Assembly (NCBI RefSeq): GCF_015845845.1
Contig: NZ_LDIG01000133.1
Span: forward strand, 27,599-91,598
Direction of reading: 5' to 3'
DNA: 64,000 nucleotides
DNA from: Paenibacillus dendritiformis
Lineage (GTDB): Bacteria > Bacillota > Bacilli > Paenibacillales > Paenibacillaceae
Each line of letters begins with the position of its first letter. Positions within the stretch are counted from its first letter, which is position 1. The notes below the pieces were generated by a model. That model ran no database searches and was not told the origin of the DNA. It saw nothing but the letters and a program-made list of their open reading frames with translations. Position numbers and translations under genes: made by a program. This document shows positions 41,057-49,135 of this stretch, piece after piece.

Positions 41057-41719
41057 ATGAGCGATCTTAGAGGGATGATGAGCGACGGGCGCCAGGTGCG
41101 CAATGTATATTGCATTGGGCGCAACTATCGGCTTCATGCGGCCGAATTGGGCAATGCGGTTCCCGAGCAGCCGATGGTATTTTTGAAGCCATCCCATGCG
41201 GTGATAACGATGGAGGCGGACACGGCGCTGCCGCTCCCGCTCGACCGCGGGGCGGTTCATCACGAAGCGGAGCTGGTGCTTCGCATCGGCCGCCGGGTCG
41301 AGCCGGGCATGACGGCTGCGGAAGCGGTCGACGCCTTTGCTCTTGGGATTGATTTTACGCTGCGCGACGTGCAGGACGTTTTGAAGAAGAAGGGCCATCC
41401 GTGGTTGGCGGCCAAAGGCGTGCTGAACTCGGCCCCGGTCACGCGTTTTCTCCCTTTTCCGGGCACGGAGACGCTGGAACGAACGAAGTTCGCGATGCAT
41501 AACAACGGCCGCCTCGTGCAGGAGGGGCGAGCGGAGGAGATGCTGTTCTCTCTCGATACGCTGATCGAATTTACGGCTCGCCATTATGGGCTCGGAGAAG
41601 GAGATCTCCTCTTCACGGGAACCCCGGCCGGGGTCGGACCGGTACAGGCGGGGGATCGCCTCGAATTAAGCTGGGGCGGAGAACGGCTGGGTTCCTGCGT
41701 CGTCACGGCGCAGAATTGA
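41057..41719 (+). CDS. Fumarylacetoacetate hydrolase family protein
   Basis: FAH-fold enzyme; relatives act as acylpyruvate hydrolases, oxaloacetate decarboxylases or 2-hydroxyhepta-diene-dioate isomerases. 220 residues. NVYCIGRNYRLHAAELGN (about 16-33) opens the domain. The Mg2+ ligands fit HHEAELVLRIG (E71 and E73) and the aspartate in GIDFTLRDVQD (near 101-111), with KGVLNSAP downstream and the C-terminal FTGTPAGVGPV. The ATG at 41057 follows GGGAGAGATGAACG. It stands 54 bp after capA and 22 bp before the DUF92 gene; the functional link is not evident. Confidence 0.88.
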   Translation: MSDLRGMMSDGRQVRNVYCIGRNYRLHAAELGNAVPEQPMVFLKPSHAVITMEADTALPLPLDRGAVHHEAELVLRIGRRVEPGMTAAEAVDAFALGIDFTLRDVQDVLKKKGHPWLAAKGVLNSAPVTRFLPFPGTETLERTKFAMHNNGRLVQEGRAEEMLFSLDTLIEFTARHYGLGEGDLLFTGTPAGVGPVQAGDRLELSWGGERLGSCVVTAQN

Positions 41720-41741
41720 CGGCGGGCTGGGAGGAATTCGA

Positions 41742-42605
41742 TTGATACAGGAAGCTATCGGATGGCATACGGGCTGGGGCCCCTGGATTATCGGGCTGCT
41801 GGGGAGCCTGCTGGTGGCCGGAGCCGCATGGTGGAAGCAGTCGTTAACCGGATCCGGCGCCGCGGCGGCCATCGTGATGGGAACGATCTATTGCGGCAGC
41901 GGCGCGCTGGTCTGGTTCGGGTTGCTGCTTACTTTTTTTGTGACGTCGACGCTATGGTCCAAGTGGAAAAAGAAGGCGAAGGGGCGCTTTGAGGACAATT
42001 ATGAAAAATCGGGGACCCGGGATGCAGGGCAGGTCTTCGCCAATGGAGGGTTGGGCCTGCTCCTCTGTCTTGCCTATATAATTTCGCCCCATCCCGCCTG
42101 GGTCGCCCTCTTCGTCGGGGCCATGGCCTCGGTGAACGCCGATACATGGGCGACCGAGATCGGCAGTCTGAGCCGCCGTCCGCCGCGCTCGATCGTAACC
42201 GGCCGGACCGTTCCGCCGGGAACTTCCGGCGGCGTGTCTCTGCTTGGCACGTCGGCGTCGGCGGCGGGCGCCTTCGTTATCGGGCTGGCCGCGGTCGTCT
42301 TTCTGCTGCTCGATCCGCTGCAGACCGGACCGGAGACGTCCTTCCGCGGGCTGGTCGTCCTGCTGATTGCCGGGACGGCGGGCGGATTGGCCGGGGCGAT
42401 GCTTGACTCCCTGCTGGGCGCGACCTTGCAGGCAGGCTACCGCTGCCCGCAATGCGGGGCCGACACGGAACGGACCACGCATTGCGGAAGCGCGACGAAG
42501 CTCGTGCGGGGGTATCGCTGGCTCAACAACGATCGGGTAAATCTGCTCTGCTCCTGCGCCGGCGCGGCCGTCTCCTGTCTCCTCTGGTTGCTGGCCGGGG
42601 GCTAA
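41742..42605 (+). CDS. DUF92 (TMEM19-like) membrane protein
   Basis: Integral membrane protein of 287 residues from the TTG at 41742, with GGGAGG 8 bp upstream. About six or seven hydrophobic segments. The signature VGAMASVNADTWATEIGSLSRRPPRSI (given in part, near 125-148) and later VPPGTSGGVSLLGTSAS and DSLLGATLQAGYRC are typical. DUF92 family members include phytol kinase-like CTP-dependent enzymes in some lineages. A short CPQCG...CG metal-like region lies near 233-245 (ERTTHCG). Function unknown. Confidence 0.85.
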   Translation: MIQEAIGWHTGWGPWIIGLLGSLLVAGAAWWKQSLTGSGAAAAIVMGTIYCGSGALVWFGLLLTFFVTSTLWSKWKKKAKGRFEDNYEKSGTRDAGQVFANGGLGLLLCLAYIISPHPAWVALFVGAMASVNADTWATEIGSLSRRPPRSIVTGRTVPPGTSGGVSLLGTSASAAGAFVIGLAAVVFLLLDPLQTGPETSFRGLVVLLIAGTAGGLAGAMLDSLLGATLQAGYRCPQCGADTERTTHCGSATKLVRGYRWLNNDRVNLLCSCAGAAVSCLLWLLAGG

Positions 42606-42716
42606 GCCGCCGCATGGCCCTCAGGGAGCCAAATCGACAACTTGCCGATCTCGTGATATATTCGTATCAGCAGCCGGGATTGCCAGGCTTGCGTCAGATT
42701 GGAAGGAGGTGTGCCG

Positions 42717-43361
42717 ATGAGTTACGGGCAAAGCGATAAACTGCATCTGATTTTGGATGCGGCCTATGAGCTTTTCGGTGCCAATGGCTTCTATGAGACG
42801 AAGATGTCGGATATTGCCGAGAAGGCCGGCATCGCCAAGGGAACGATATATATTTATTTTAAAAGCAAAGAAGAATTGTTCACGGCCATGTCGGTACGTG
42901 ATTTTGAACAATATTTGCGCGAGCTCGATTACGGCTTGAACCAGGCTGGTTCGCTGGAGCACGGGCTGCGCTTCGCCGCGGATCATCATCTGCGTTATTA
43001 TTTCAAACGGAGGCAGTACACGAATCTGTTCTTCAAGTCGCCGAACAAAGATCCCGATATGATGCAGGCGCTGTGCAAGTTCATGCATCGCTACATCGAG
43101 GCGATAGCAGGCTTGATGCGGCGCTTCGAGCTGCCTGAGCCGGCGCTCCATGCGAAATCGTATACCGGGATGCTGGATATGATGAAGATGGACATGCTGT
43201 TCGCTCCGGAATTCACCGAGCGGGATATGGAGCAGCGCATCCGCTTTGTGGCCGATTTGTTCATTCACGGCTGTCCGGCGGCGGGAACGGCTTCATTGGA
43301 CGGGGATGCCGGGAACGGATCCGCCAGGGAAGAGAGTGCGCCGAACGGGCACAAGCGGTAA
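42717..43361 (+). CDS. TetR/AcrR-family transcriptional regulator
   Basis: DNA-binding repressor. 214 residues from the ATG at 42717 behind the strong AAGGAGGTG. The HTH occupies residues 10-55: LILDAAYELFGANGFYETKMSDIAEKAGIAKGTIYIYFKSKEELF (split here only for reading), an almost textbook TetR signature. The C-terminal ligand domain is alpha-helical, with QYTNLFFKSPNKD as a distinctive segment. A hairpin terminator follows (43399). It lies before an ABC-F gene; target and ligand are unknown. Confidence 0.92.
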   Translation: MSYGQSDKLHLILDAAYELFGANGFYETKMSDIAEKAGIAKGTIYIYFKSKEELFTAMSVRDFEQYLRELDYGLNQAGSLEHGLRFAADHHLRYYFKRRQYTNLFFKSPNKDPDMMQALCKFMHRYIEAIAGLMRRFELPEPALHAKSYTGMLDMMKMDMLFAPEFTERDMEQRIRFVADLFIHGCPAAGTASLDGDAGNGSAREESAPNGHKR

Positions 43362-43398
43362 AAGCTGCCGCGATGCGGGTCAGCGGCGAGAAGATTAC

Positions 43399-43425
43399 GG
43401 GGGAGAACCGACGGTTCTCCCCTTT
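43399..43425 (+). terminator. Terminator of the TetR gene
   Basis: GGGGAGAACCG (43400-43410) pairs with CGGTTCTCCCC (43412-43422) and is followed by TTT. Its loop is minimal. Confidence 0.75.
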
Positions 43426-43493
43426 GGCTGTGGCATGCGGGGCATGACGGACCGCCTGGGGAAGCAGACAGGACTGGAATGGGGGAACGCAAG

Positions 43494-45422
43494 ATGCACA
43501 TCATGACGATTGAAGAGCTGGGCAAAAGCTATGGCGACAAAATACTGTTCCGGGATGTATCCTTCGGCATAGAGGAAGGGGATCGCTTCGGCATTATCGG
43601 CGTCAACGGGACGGGGAAATCGACCTTTCTGCGCACAATCGCGGGTTGGGAACAGCCCGAGCAAGGCAAGGTGCTGGCCGGCAGCCGGATTACGATTCGC
43701 TTCGTGCCGCAGGAGCCTGAATTCGATCCGGAGGCGACCATTCTGGATCAGGTGCTGGGCGGGAACGCTCCCGACATGACGGCGGTGCGCGTATATACGG
43801 AAGCGCTGGAACGGGCCGCGCAGCGGCCGGGAGATGAAGCGGCGCAGGCGGCATTGATCCGGGCGACCGATGATATGGATCGGCTCCAGGCCTGGCAGTT
43901 GGAGAGCGAGGCGAAGTCGATTCTGTCCCGGCTCGGACTGGTCCAATTCGGAGCCAAGATGGGGGAGTTGTCCGGCGGGCAGCGCAAGCGCGTCGCCCTC
44001 GCGGCGGCGCTGATCCATCCGTCGGATCTGCTTCTGCTTGACGAGCCGACGAACCATATCGACAACGACACGGTCACTTGGCTGGAGACGATGCTGCAGA
44101 AGCGAAGCGGCGCGCTGTTGATGATTACGCATGACCGCTATTTCCTGGATCGGGTAGCGAACCGGATCGTGGAGTTGGATCGGGGACGGGCGTTCTTCTA
44201 TGAGGCTAATTATACGCGCTTCCTGGAGCTCAAGGCAGACCGCGAGGCGCGGGAAGCGGCGTCGGAGGACAAGCGCCAGAATCTGCTCCGTCAGGAGCTG
44301 GCCTGGATCCGGCGCGGAGCGAGAGCGCGGACGACGAAGCAGAAGGCCCGGATTGAGCGCTTCGAGGCGCTGCAGAAGCAGGAGGGGCCGGGGCAGAACG
44401 GACAAGTGGACATCTCGGCAGCCTCCGCCCGTCTCGGGAAAAAAATTATGGAGATAGACGACCTTCAGGCCAAACTGGCGGATCGGACGCTGTTCCAGGG
44501 GCTTAGCTATATCGCGGTGCCGGAGGACCGCATCGGCATCATCGGCCCGAATGGAAGCGGCAAGTCGACGCTTCTGCGCATCATTGCCGGCGAGCGCCAG
44601 CCGGACGGCGGTTCGATCGTGCTCGGGCCGACCGTCCGCATCGGCTTCTTCACCCAGGAGCATGCGGAGATGGACGAGTCGATGCGAGTGATTGAATATA
44701 TCCGCGAAGCGGCCGAGACGGTTCGCACAGCCGACGGCGAGTCCATAACGGCGGCGCAAATGCTGGAGCGGTTCCTGTTCGAGCCTGCGATGCAGTGGAC
44801 GGTGATCGGCAAGCTATCCGGGGGAGAGAAGCGGCGCTTGCAGCTGCTTCGCATGCTGATGGAAGCGCCGAATGTGCTGCTGCTCGATGAGCCGACGAAC
44901 GACCTGGACGTACAGACGCTTGCCGTGCTGGAAGAGTATTTGGACGAGTTCCCGGGGGTCGTCATCGCGGTCTCTCATGATCGCTATTTCCTTGATCGTG
45001 TCGCTGAACGAATCTGGTCGTTCGAAGACGGCTCCATTCGCCAGCATGTCGGGAACTATAGCGAGTATATGGAATGGAAGTCGCGGCACGGCAAGGAGGC
45101 CGACGAGCCGAAGCCGAAGGCGCAGACGCCGGCGGAAGCCGCCCCGGCAGGCAAATCGGAACGGCCGGAACGGAAGCCGAGACTGAAAATGTCCTACAAG
45201 GAAGAACGCGAATATGAGCGAATTGAAGACGACATTATGGAGGCAGAGGAGTGCATTCAACAGATCCAGCGGGAGATGGAACTGGCGTTCAGCGATTCGG
45301 CGCGGCTGCAGGAATTGATGAAGGAAGAAAGCGCGGCTCAGCAGCGGCTTGAAGCGCTGATGGAGCGGTGGACTTATTTGAGCGAGCTTGCGGAACAGAT
45401 CGAGGCGGAAAAGCAAAAGTAA
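43494..45422 (+). CDS. ABC-F family ATPase (Uup/YfmR-like)
   Basis: Soluble ribosome-associated ATPase of the ABC-F class; relatives relieve stalled or blocked ribosomes. 642 residues from the ATG at 43494. Two ABC domains have Walker A GVNGTGKS (near 36-43) and GPNGSGKS (near 348-355). Signatures are LSGGQRKR and LSGGEKRR, with Walker B LLLDEPTNHID and LLLDEPTNDLD. A long charged linker (about 240-310) lies between them, and the C-terminal 80 residues form the coiled coil typical of Uup/YfmR (LKMSYKEEREYERIEDD onward). No membrane segments, hence not a transporter. Antibiotic protection is possible in the family but not shown. Confidence 0.92.
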   Translation: MHIMTIEELGKSYGDKILFRDVSFGIEEGDRFGIIGVNGTGKSTFLRTIAGWEQPEQGKVLAGSRITIRFVPQEPEFDPEATILDQVLGGNAPDMTAVRVYTEALERAAQRPGDEAAQAALIRATDDMDRLQAWQLESEAKSILSRLGLVQFGAKMGELSGGQRKRVALAAALIHPSDLLLLDEPTNHIDNDTVTWLETMLQKRSGALLMITHDRYFLDRVANRIVELDRGRAFFYEANYTRFLELKADREAREAASEDKRQNLLRQELAWIRRGARARTTKQKARIERFEALQKQEGPGQNGQVDISAASARLGKKIMEIDDLQAKLADRTLFQGLSYIAVPEDRIGIIGPNGSGKSTLLRIIAGERQPDGGSIVLGPTVRIGFFTQEHAEMDESMRVIEYIREAAETVRTADGESITAAQMLERFLFEPAMQWTVIGKLSGGEKRRLQLLRMLMEAPNVLLLDEPTNDLDVQTLAVLEEYLDEFPGVVIAVSHDRYFLDRVAERIWSFEDGSIRQHVGNYSEYMEWKSRHGKEADEPKPKAQTPAEAAPAGKSERPERKPRLKMSYKEEREYERIEDDIMEAEECIQQIQREMELAFSDSARLQELMKEESAAQQRLEALMERWTYLSELAEQIEAEKQK

Positions 45423-45500
45423 GGGGAGGAAGACTTTCTCCTTCGGCTCCGAACGAACGTCTAGGGTTGGGCGGCAGCTTGCTCCCGGGCGCTTGTCCAG

Positions 45501-45570
45501 GTCTGTATCCGTATGTATCCGTATGTATCCGTATGTATCCGTATGTATCCAGATGTGTCCGGATGTTTCC
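45501..45570 (+). repeat. 10-bp tandem repeat (VNTR) upstream of the STM3941-family gene
   Basis: Seven decamers in a row: one GTCTGTATCC, four identical GTATGTATCC, then AGATGTGTCC and GGATGTTTCC. The four central copies are exact, so slippage is likely. Ten bp is close to one helical turn. The array lies 31 bp upstream of the -35 of the next gene. Confidence 0.9.
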
Positions 45571-45601
45571 GAGGTCAGGGACTTGCCCGCGGAATAGGGT
45601 G

Positions 45602-45631
45602 TTACAAAGTACCAACCGATGTGTATATAAT
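45602..45631 (+). promoter_or_regulatory. Sigma-A promoter of the STM3941-family gene
   Basis: TTACAA (45602-45607) and a consensus TATAAT (45626-45631) with 18 bp between, 31 bp before the start. Confidence 0.55.
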
Positions 45632-45662
45632 AATAGATTCGGTAAGCGGGAGGTCATGTGTA

Positions 45663-46196
45663 TTGGAATCGATGCATTCGTATTCCGGGTCCGAAAAGTT
45701 GTATCCAAGCAAGCGCAAAATGTTTCCTATCCTCCTCGGATCGGCATTGTTCGTAGCGGTAGGGATACTCCTCATGAGTGCAGCGGAAGGCTTTGCGGTC
45801 GCGATAGGCGCCATTTGCGCCTGCTTCTTCGCCATAACGCTAATTTACTCTCTGTGGCGCATCCTTGCGCCTCGTCCTTCCCTTATCCTGCATGAACAAG
45901 GGTTCGTGGACAATGCCTCGCTCAGCAGCGTGGGCGAAGTGAATTGGGATGAAGTGACCGATATTTACGTCTACCAATTCATGAATCAACGCTTCATCGG
46001 CATCAAGGTCGAGAAGCCTGAGCGCGTGCTGGCCCCTCTTCCATCCTGGAAGCGCACGCTTCTCCGCGCCAATCGCGGCATGGTCGAGGCGACGGTGAAT
46101 CTGCCGGTCGTCGCGTTCACGGAGCCGCTGGATGATGTGGCCCGGAAGCTGCGCGAGCGGTGGGAGCAGTACAAGCGGGACCAGGGCCGGGCATAG
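45663..46196 (+). CDS. STM3941-family membrane protein
   Basis: 177 residues from the TTG at 45663; GGGAGGT lies 8 bp upstream and the frame further left contains the tandem repeat. Begins MESMHSYSGSEKLYPSKRKM, then two hydrophobic segments (about 22-45 and 50-68) and a conserved cytoplasmic domain with SLILHEQGFVDNASLSSVGEVNWDEV (given in part) and FMNQRFIGIKVEKPE. These match the STM3941 group of two-helix membrane proteins of unknown function. It may form a PH-like fold. Single gene. Confidence 0.82.
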   Translation: MESMHSYSGSEKLYPSKRKMFPILLGSALFVAVGILLMSAAEGFAVAIGAICACFFAITLIYSLWRILAPRPSLILHEQGFVDNASLSSVGEVNWDEVTDIYVYQFMNQRFIGIKVEKPERVLAPLPSWKRTLLRANRGMVEATVNLPVVAFTEPLDDVARKLRERWEQYKRDQGRA

Positions 46197-46216
46197 CCAT
46201 GGCGCACACATAGAAA

Positions 46217-46249
46217 AACAGACCGAGCGGGGGATTCGCTCGGTCTGTT
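46217..46249. terminator. Bidirectional terminator between STM3941 and AcuI genes
   Basis: AACAGACCGAGCG (46217-46229) is complementary to CGCTCGGTCTGTT (46237-46249). It lies between convergent genes; a TTG/CCGTTG tail follows on the plus strand and TTTTTC on the minus strand. Confidence 0.8.
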
Positions 46250-46301
46250 GCCGTTGACAGAAGAATCGCGGACCATTAGCATTAGCCCGTGAATTCGCGT
46301 C

Positions 46302-47312
46302 CTATTCTCCGTCTCCGCTCAGGCGGACGATGGCGCGGCCGGAAATGCCGCCTTCTCTCATCGTCCGCACATAGGCCGGCACGTCCTCCAGCCGGAGCTC
46401 CCGCACCCAGCCATCGAAGCGGACGGCATCTCGCCAATCGGAGGCCATGCGGCTCCACAGCTTCAACCGCAGCTCCTGCGGCGCATATACGGAGTCGATG
46501 CCATAAAGCGTGATGCCCCGCAGGATGAACGGAAATACGCTGGCGGGCCAATCTCCTCCCGCCGTCATGCCCGTGGCGGCCACAGCGCCGCCATACTTCG
46601 TGGAAGCGACTGCGGCGGCCAGGATGCCGCCTCCGCAGACGTCCACGACGCCAGCCCAGCGCTGCTTGTCCAGCGCGCGCGGGCGTTCCGGCCGCCAGTC
46701 GTCGCGGGATACGACGCTGGCGGCTCCGAGGCGCCGGAGCGCATCGCTTAGCTCCGGCTTGCCGCTGGCTGCGACGACCTCGCAGCCAAGCTGCGCCAGC
46801 ATGGCGATCGCCAGCGAGCCGACGCCGCCGCTGGCGCCGGTGACGAGCACCGGGCCGTCGCCAGGGCGCAAGCCATGCCGCTCCAGGCGCTCGACAGCCA
46901 TGGCCGCCGTCAGGCCGGCCGTGCCGAAAGCCATTGCATCGCGCAGGCTCAGCCCTTCCGGCAGCGGCACGATCCAGTCGCCGGGAACGCGGGCATATTC
47001 GCTCAGTCCGCCGAAATGCGACACGCCAAGCTCATATCCGGTGACGAGGACGCGTTGTCCCGGCGTGAAGCGCGGATCGTCGCTCGCGGCGACGATGCCG
47101 GACAGGTCGATGCCCGGAACGAACGGGTAGGTCTTGACGATGTGCCCGTCGGCCGAGCAGGCGAGGGCATCCTTGAAGTTGACGCCCGAATAGGCGACGC
47201 GTATCGTCACGCTGCCTTCCGGCAGATCGGCAAGCGTTTGTTCCCGCACGGCGGCGTGGACCTCCCCGTCTGCGGTCTTGTCGACGACCAGGGCAGAGAA
47301 TTTTTCTTTCAT
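46302..47312 (-). CDS. AcuI/YhdH-family NADPH-dependent acrylyl-CoA (quinone) reductase
   Basis: MDR-superfamily zinc-free reductase; the E. coli YhdH/AcuI group reduces acrylyl-CoA to propionyl-CoA. 336 residues. The N-terminal GroES-like part has VAYSGVNFKDALAC (near 40-53) and YPFVPGIDLSGIV. The NADPH fold has VLVTGASGGVGSLAIAML (near 147-164), with the Ala/Gly pattern A-S-G-G-V-G. The ATG follows AGGAGGAATTGGC. The organism's use of it, such as handling of reactive acrylyl-CoA, is inferred from the family. Single gene between terminators. Confidence 0.9.
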   Translation of the reverse strand: MKEKFSALVVDKTADGEVHAAVREQTLADLPEGSVTIRVAYSGVNFKDALACSADGHIVKTYPFVPGIDLSGIVAASDDPRFTPGQRVLVTGYELGVSHFGGLSEYARVPGDWIVPLPEGLSLRDAMAFGTAGLTAAMAVERLERHGLRPGDGPVLVTGASGGVGSLAIAMLAQLGCEVVAASGKPELSDALRRLGAASVVSRDDWRPERPRALDKQRWAGVVDVCGGGILAAAVASTKYGGAVAATGMTAGGDWPASVFPFILRGITLYGIDSVYAPQELRLKLWSRMASDWRDAVRFDGWVRELRLEDVPAYVRTMREGGISGRAIVRLSGDGE

Positions 47313-47405
47313 GCCAATTCCTCCTTCATAGAGCTTTCTTATGTCCCATCTGCGCGCACTCCTGATAGTTGGGCAGCGCTTAAGCAGAAGGGCTCCGTCG
47401 AACGA

Positions 47406-47451
47406 AGACAGGGGCGAGCCCCCGTCTTCCGGAAGCGCCCGTCCCCTGTCT
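47406..47451 (-). terminator. Terminator of the M42 peptidase gene
   Basis: AGACAGGGG (47406-47414) pairs with CCCCTGTCT (47443-47451), with more pairing inside. It lies 5 bp beyond the minus-strand stop. Confidence 0.75.
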
Positions 47452-47456
47452 TTGCA

Positions 47457-48536
47457 TTATGCTTCGGTAATATACGCCGCGGCGAGCCGGGCCGTGTTCA
47501 GCACGGCCTTCAAATGGGTGCGCTCCATCGCATGGGACGCATGCACGCCCGGACCGATGAGCGCGGCGCGAATATTATTGCCGCCGCGCAGCGCCGCGGA
47601 TGCGTCCGAACCGTAGTGCGGATAGACGTCAACGGCGTAGTCGATGCCTTCCCGTTCAGCCAATGCAATCAGTCGGCTCGTCATCATGTAATCGTAAGGG
47701 CCGGACGAATCTTTGGCGCAGATCGAGACATCGGTTTCCTTGCAGGCGAGATCATCGCCGATGCAACCCATGTCGATGGCGATCATTTCGGTTATTTCCT
47801 GGGGAATATACGAAGCGCCATGGCCGATTTCTTCATAATTGGTAATAAAGACGACGGTATCGTGAAGAGGCTGCCAGCCTGTGCGCTTCATGCTCTCCAG
47901 CATGCCGAACAAGGCGGAGACGCTCGCTTTGTCATCCAGATGGCGGGATTTGATATAGCCGTTCGGCAGGCGCACCGGGCGGGCGTCGAACGATACGTAA
48001 TCCCCGGTGTGGATACCGAGCTGCTCCGTATCCTGCTTCGAATGCACCGGCTCGTCGATGCGCACGATCATGTTCGCTTCCTCGCGGCGGTAGTCGCGGG
48101 CATCGGAATATACGTGCACAGACGGATGATTGCTCATAATCGTGCCTGTATAAACTTTGCCGCTGCGGGTGTGAATTTGGCAGTATTCATTTTCCATCGA
48201 CTGCATCATGAATCCGCCTACGGAAGTAAGACGGAGCGTACCGTCGCTATGAATCGATCGGACCATGGCGCCCAGCGTATCGACGTGGGCGGACAAACCG
48301 ATGACCTTGCCGGTGTCACGGTTCGTTCCCGGAACGCGAATGACGCCGCAGCCTTTGCGAGTCAACTCGAAGGAGTAACCGAGCTGCGTGGCTTCGACTT
48401 CAATCCGCTTCATGACATGATGGGTGTAGCCCGTCGGAGACGGGGTGTTCAGCAATTCCATGAGCACGGAGGCGACATAGTTCTCGTCAATATCAGCGCG
48501 CAGCGGCTGGGATGACAGGGAGTGTGGTTGATTCAT
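47457..48536 (-). CDS. M42-family aminopeptidase/endoglucanase-like peptidase
   Basis: Dinuclear metal aminopeptidase of the M42 family (PepA/FrvX/YhfE group), usually a large self-compartmentalised complex in the cytoplasm. 359 residues. Metal-ligand motifs: GLSAHVDTLGAMV (H and D near 81-83), RHLDDKASVSAL (D near 193), the catalytic EE in FITNYEEIGHGAS (near 224-236), and IDMGC followed by the C-terminal H in GPGVHASHAMER. The ATG follows GGAGGAATTCGTACG. The C-terminal ALIGPGVHASHAMERTH is typical. Substrate specificity cannot be read. Confidence 0.92.
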   Translation of the reverse strand: MNQPHSLSSQPLRADIDENYVASVLMELLNTPSPTGYTHHVMKRIEVEATQLGYSFELTRKGCGVIRVPGTNRDTGKVIGLSAHVDTLGAMVRSIHSDGTLRLTSVGGFMMQSMENEYCQIHTRSGKVYTGTIMSNHPSVHVYSDARDYRREEANMIVRIDEPVHSKQDTEQLGIHTGDYVSFDARPVRLPNGYIKSRHLDDKASVSALFGMLESMKRTGWQPLHDTVVFITNYEEIGHGASYIPQEITEMIAIDMGCIGDDLACKETDVSICAKDSSGPYDYMMTSRLIALAEREGIDYAVDVYPHYGSDASAALRGGNNIRAALIGPGVHASHAMERTHLKAVLNTARLAAAYITEA

Positions 48537-48575
48537 CGTACGAATTCCTCCTCGGTATTGGAAAATAAGCCGGAA

Positions 48576-48596
48576 CGGCTTGCCGAAGGCAAGCCG
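48576..48596 (-). terminator. lapA terminator
   Basis: CGGCTTGCC (48576-48584) pairs with GGCAAGCCG (48588-48596) around GAA. It starts right after the lapA stop and precedes a T-rich stretch on the minus strand. Confidence 0.7.
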
Positions 48597-48944
48597 CTAT
48601 GCCAGGTCCTCCTGATTTCGTTTCTCGGACGTAAATCCTTGAACCTCTTCGTTGGCCGGCGGAAGCGGCATTTCCGCTTCCGCTGCGATCCCCTCCGGCG
48701 ACAGTTGGGCAAGCTGCTGCTCCAACTGTTGAATTTTCTTCTGCGATCGGTACTGTAAATAGATGCTGTAGGAGCCGACAATGATGGCGCCAAGCAGCGT
48801 GCAGCCGAGAATCAATAAGATGAGCGGCACTTCGAAGGTGCCGAACAACAGATTGACTTGTACCGGATTCACGTTGATTACGGCAAAGATGGCGGTAATC
48901 AATGCGAAGATAAGCCCTGCTATCAAGGACCATTGAATGCGCAT
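48597..48944 (-). CDS. lapA: LapA-domain (DUF1049) membrane protein
   Basis: 115-residue inner-membrane protein. Two membrane segments (about 7-30 and 38-62) with the conserved NVNPVQVNLLFGTFEVPLILLILG between them (given in part), then a cytoplasmic coiled-coil tail (QYRSQKKIQQLEQQLAQL). E. coli LapA/LapB act in LPS assembly, but this organism has no LPS, so the Gram-positive role is unknown. The start follows GGAGGATGCC. It stands alone between the M42 peptidase and pepF. Confidence 0.85.
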   Translation of the reverse strand: MRIQWSLIAGLIFALITAIFAVINVNPVQVNLLFGTFEVPLILLILGCTLLGAIIVGSYSIYLQYRSQKKIQQLEQQLAQLSPEGIAAEAEMPLPPANEEVQGFTSEKRNQEDLA

Positions 48945-49097
48945 CTGGCATCCTCCTCATGGTTTCTATGTATCTATCCTCCAGTATAATATTCGACTCC
49001 TTCCGTCACAAGGTGATTTCTCACTTGCCCCGGCTCCTGAGTCGAACGGGTTAGCCGCGCCTTCGGCAAGCAGCCGCGCCGGGAGGAGCAAAAGGAA

Positions 49098-49126
49098 ATG
49101 GCGGATTCGTCCAAGGAATCCGCCAT
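49098..49126 (-). terminator. pepF terminator
   Basis: ATGGCGGATTC (49098-49108) pairs with GAATCCGCCAT (49116-49126), followed on the minus strand by TTCCTTTT. Confidence 0.8.
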
Positions 49127-49135
49127 CCGTTCTGT

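Noticed and set aside
46875..48515. A 546-codon open frame on the plus strand over the AcuI and M42 genes
   Set aside because: Antisense to two clear enzymes; the predicted protein is Arg/His-rich without domain signatures.
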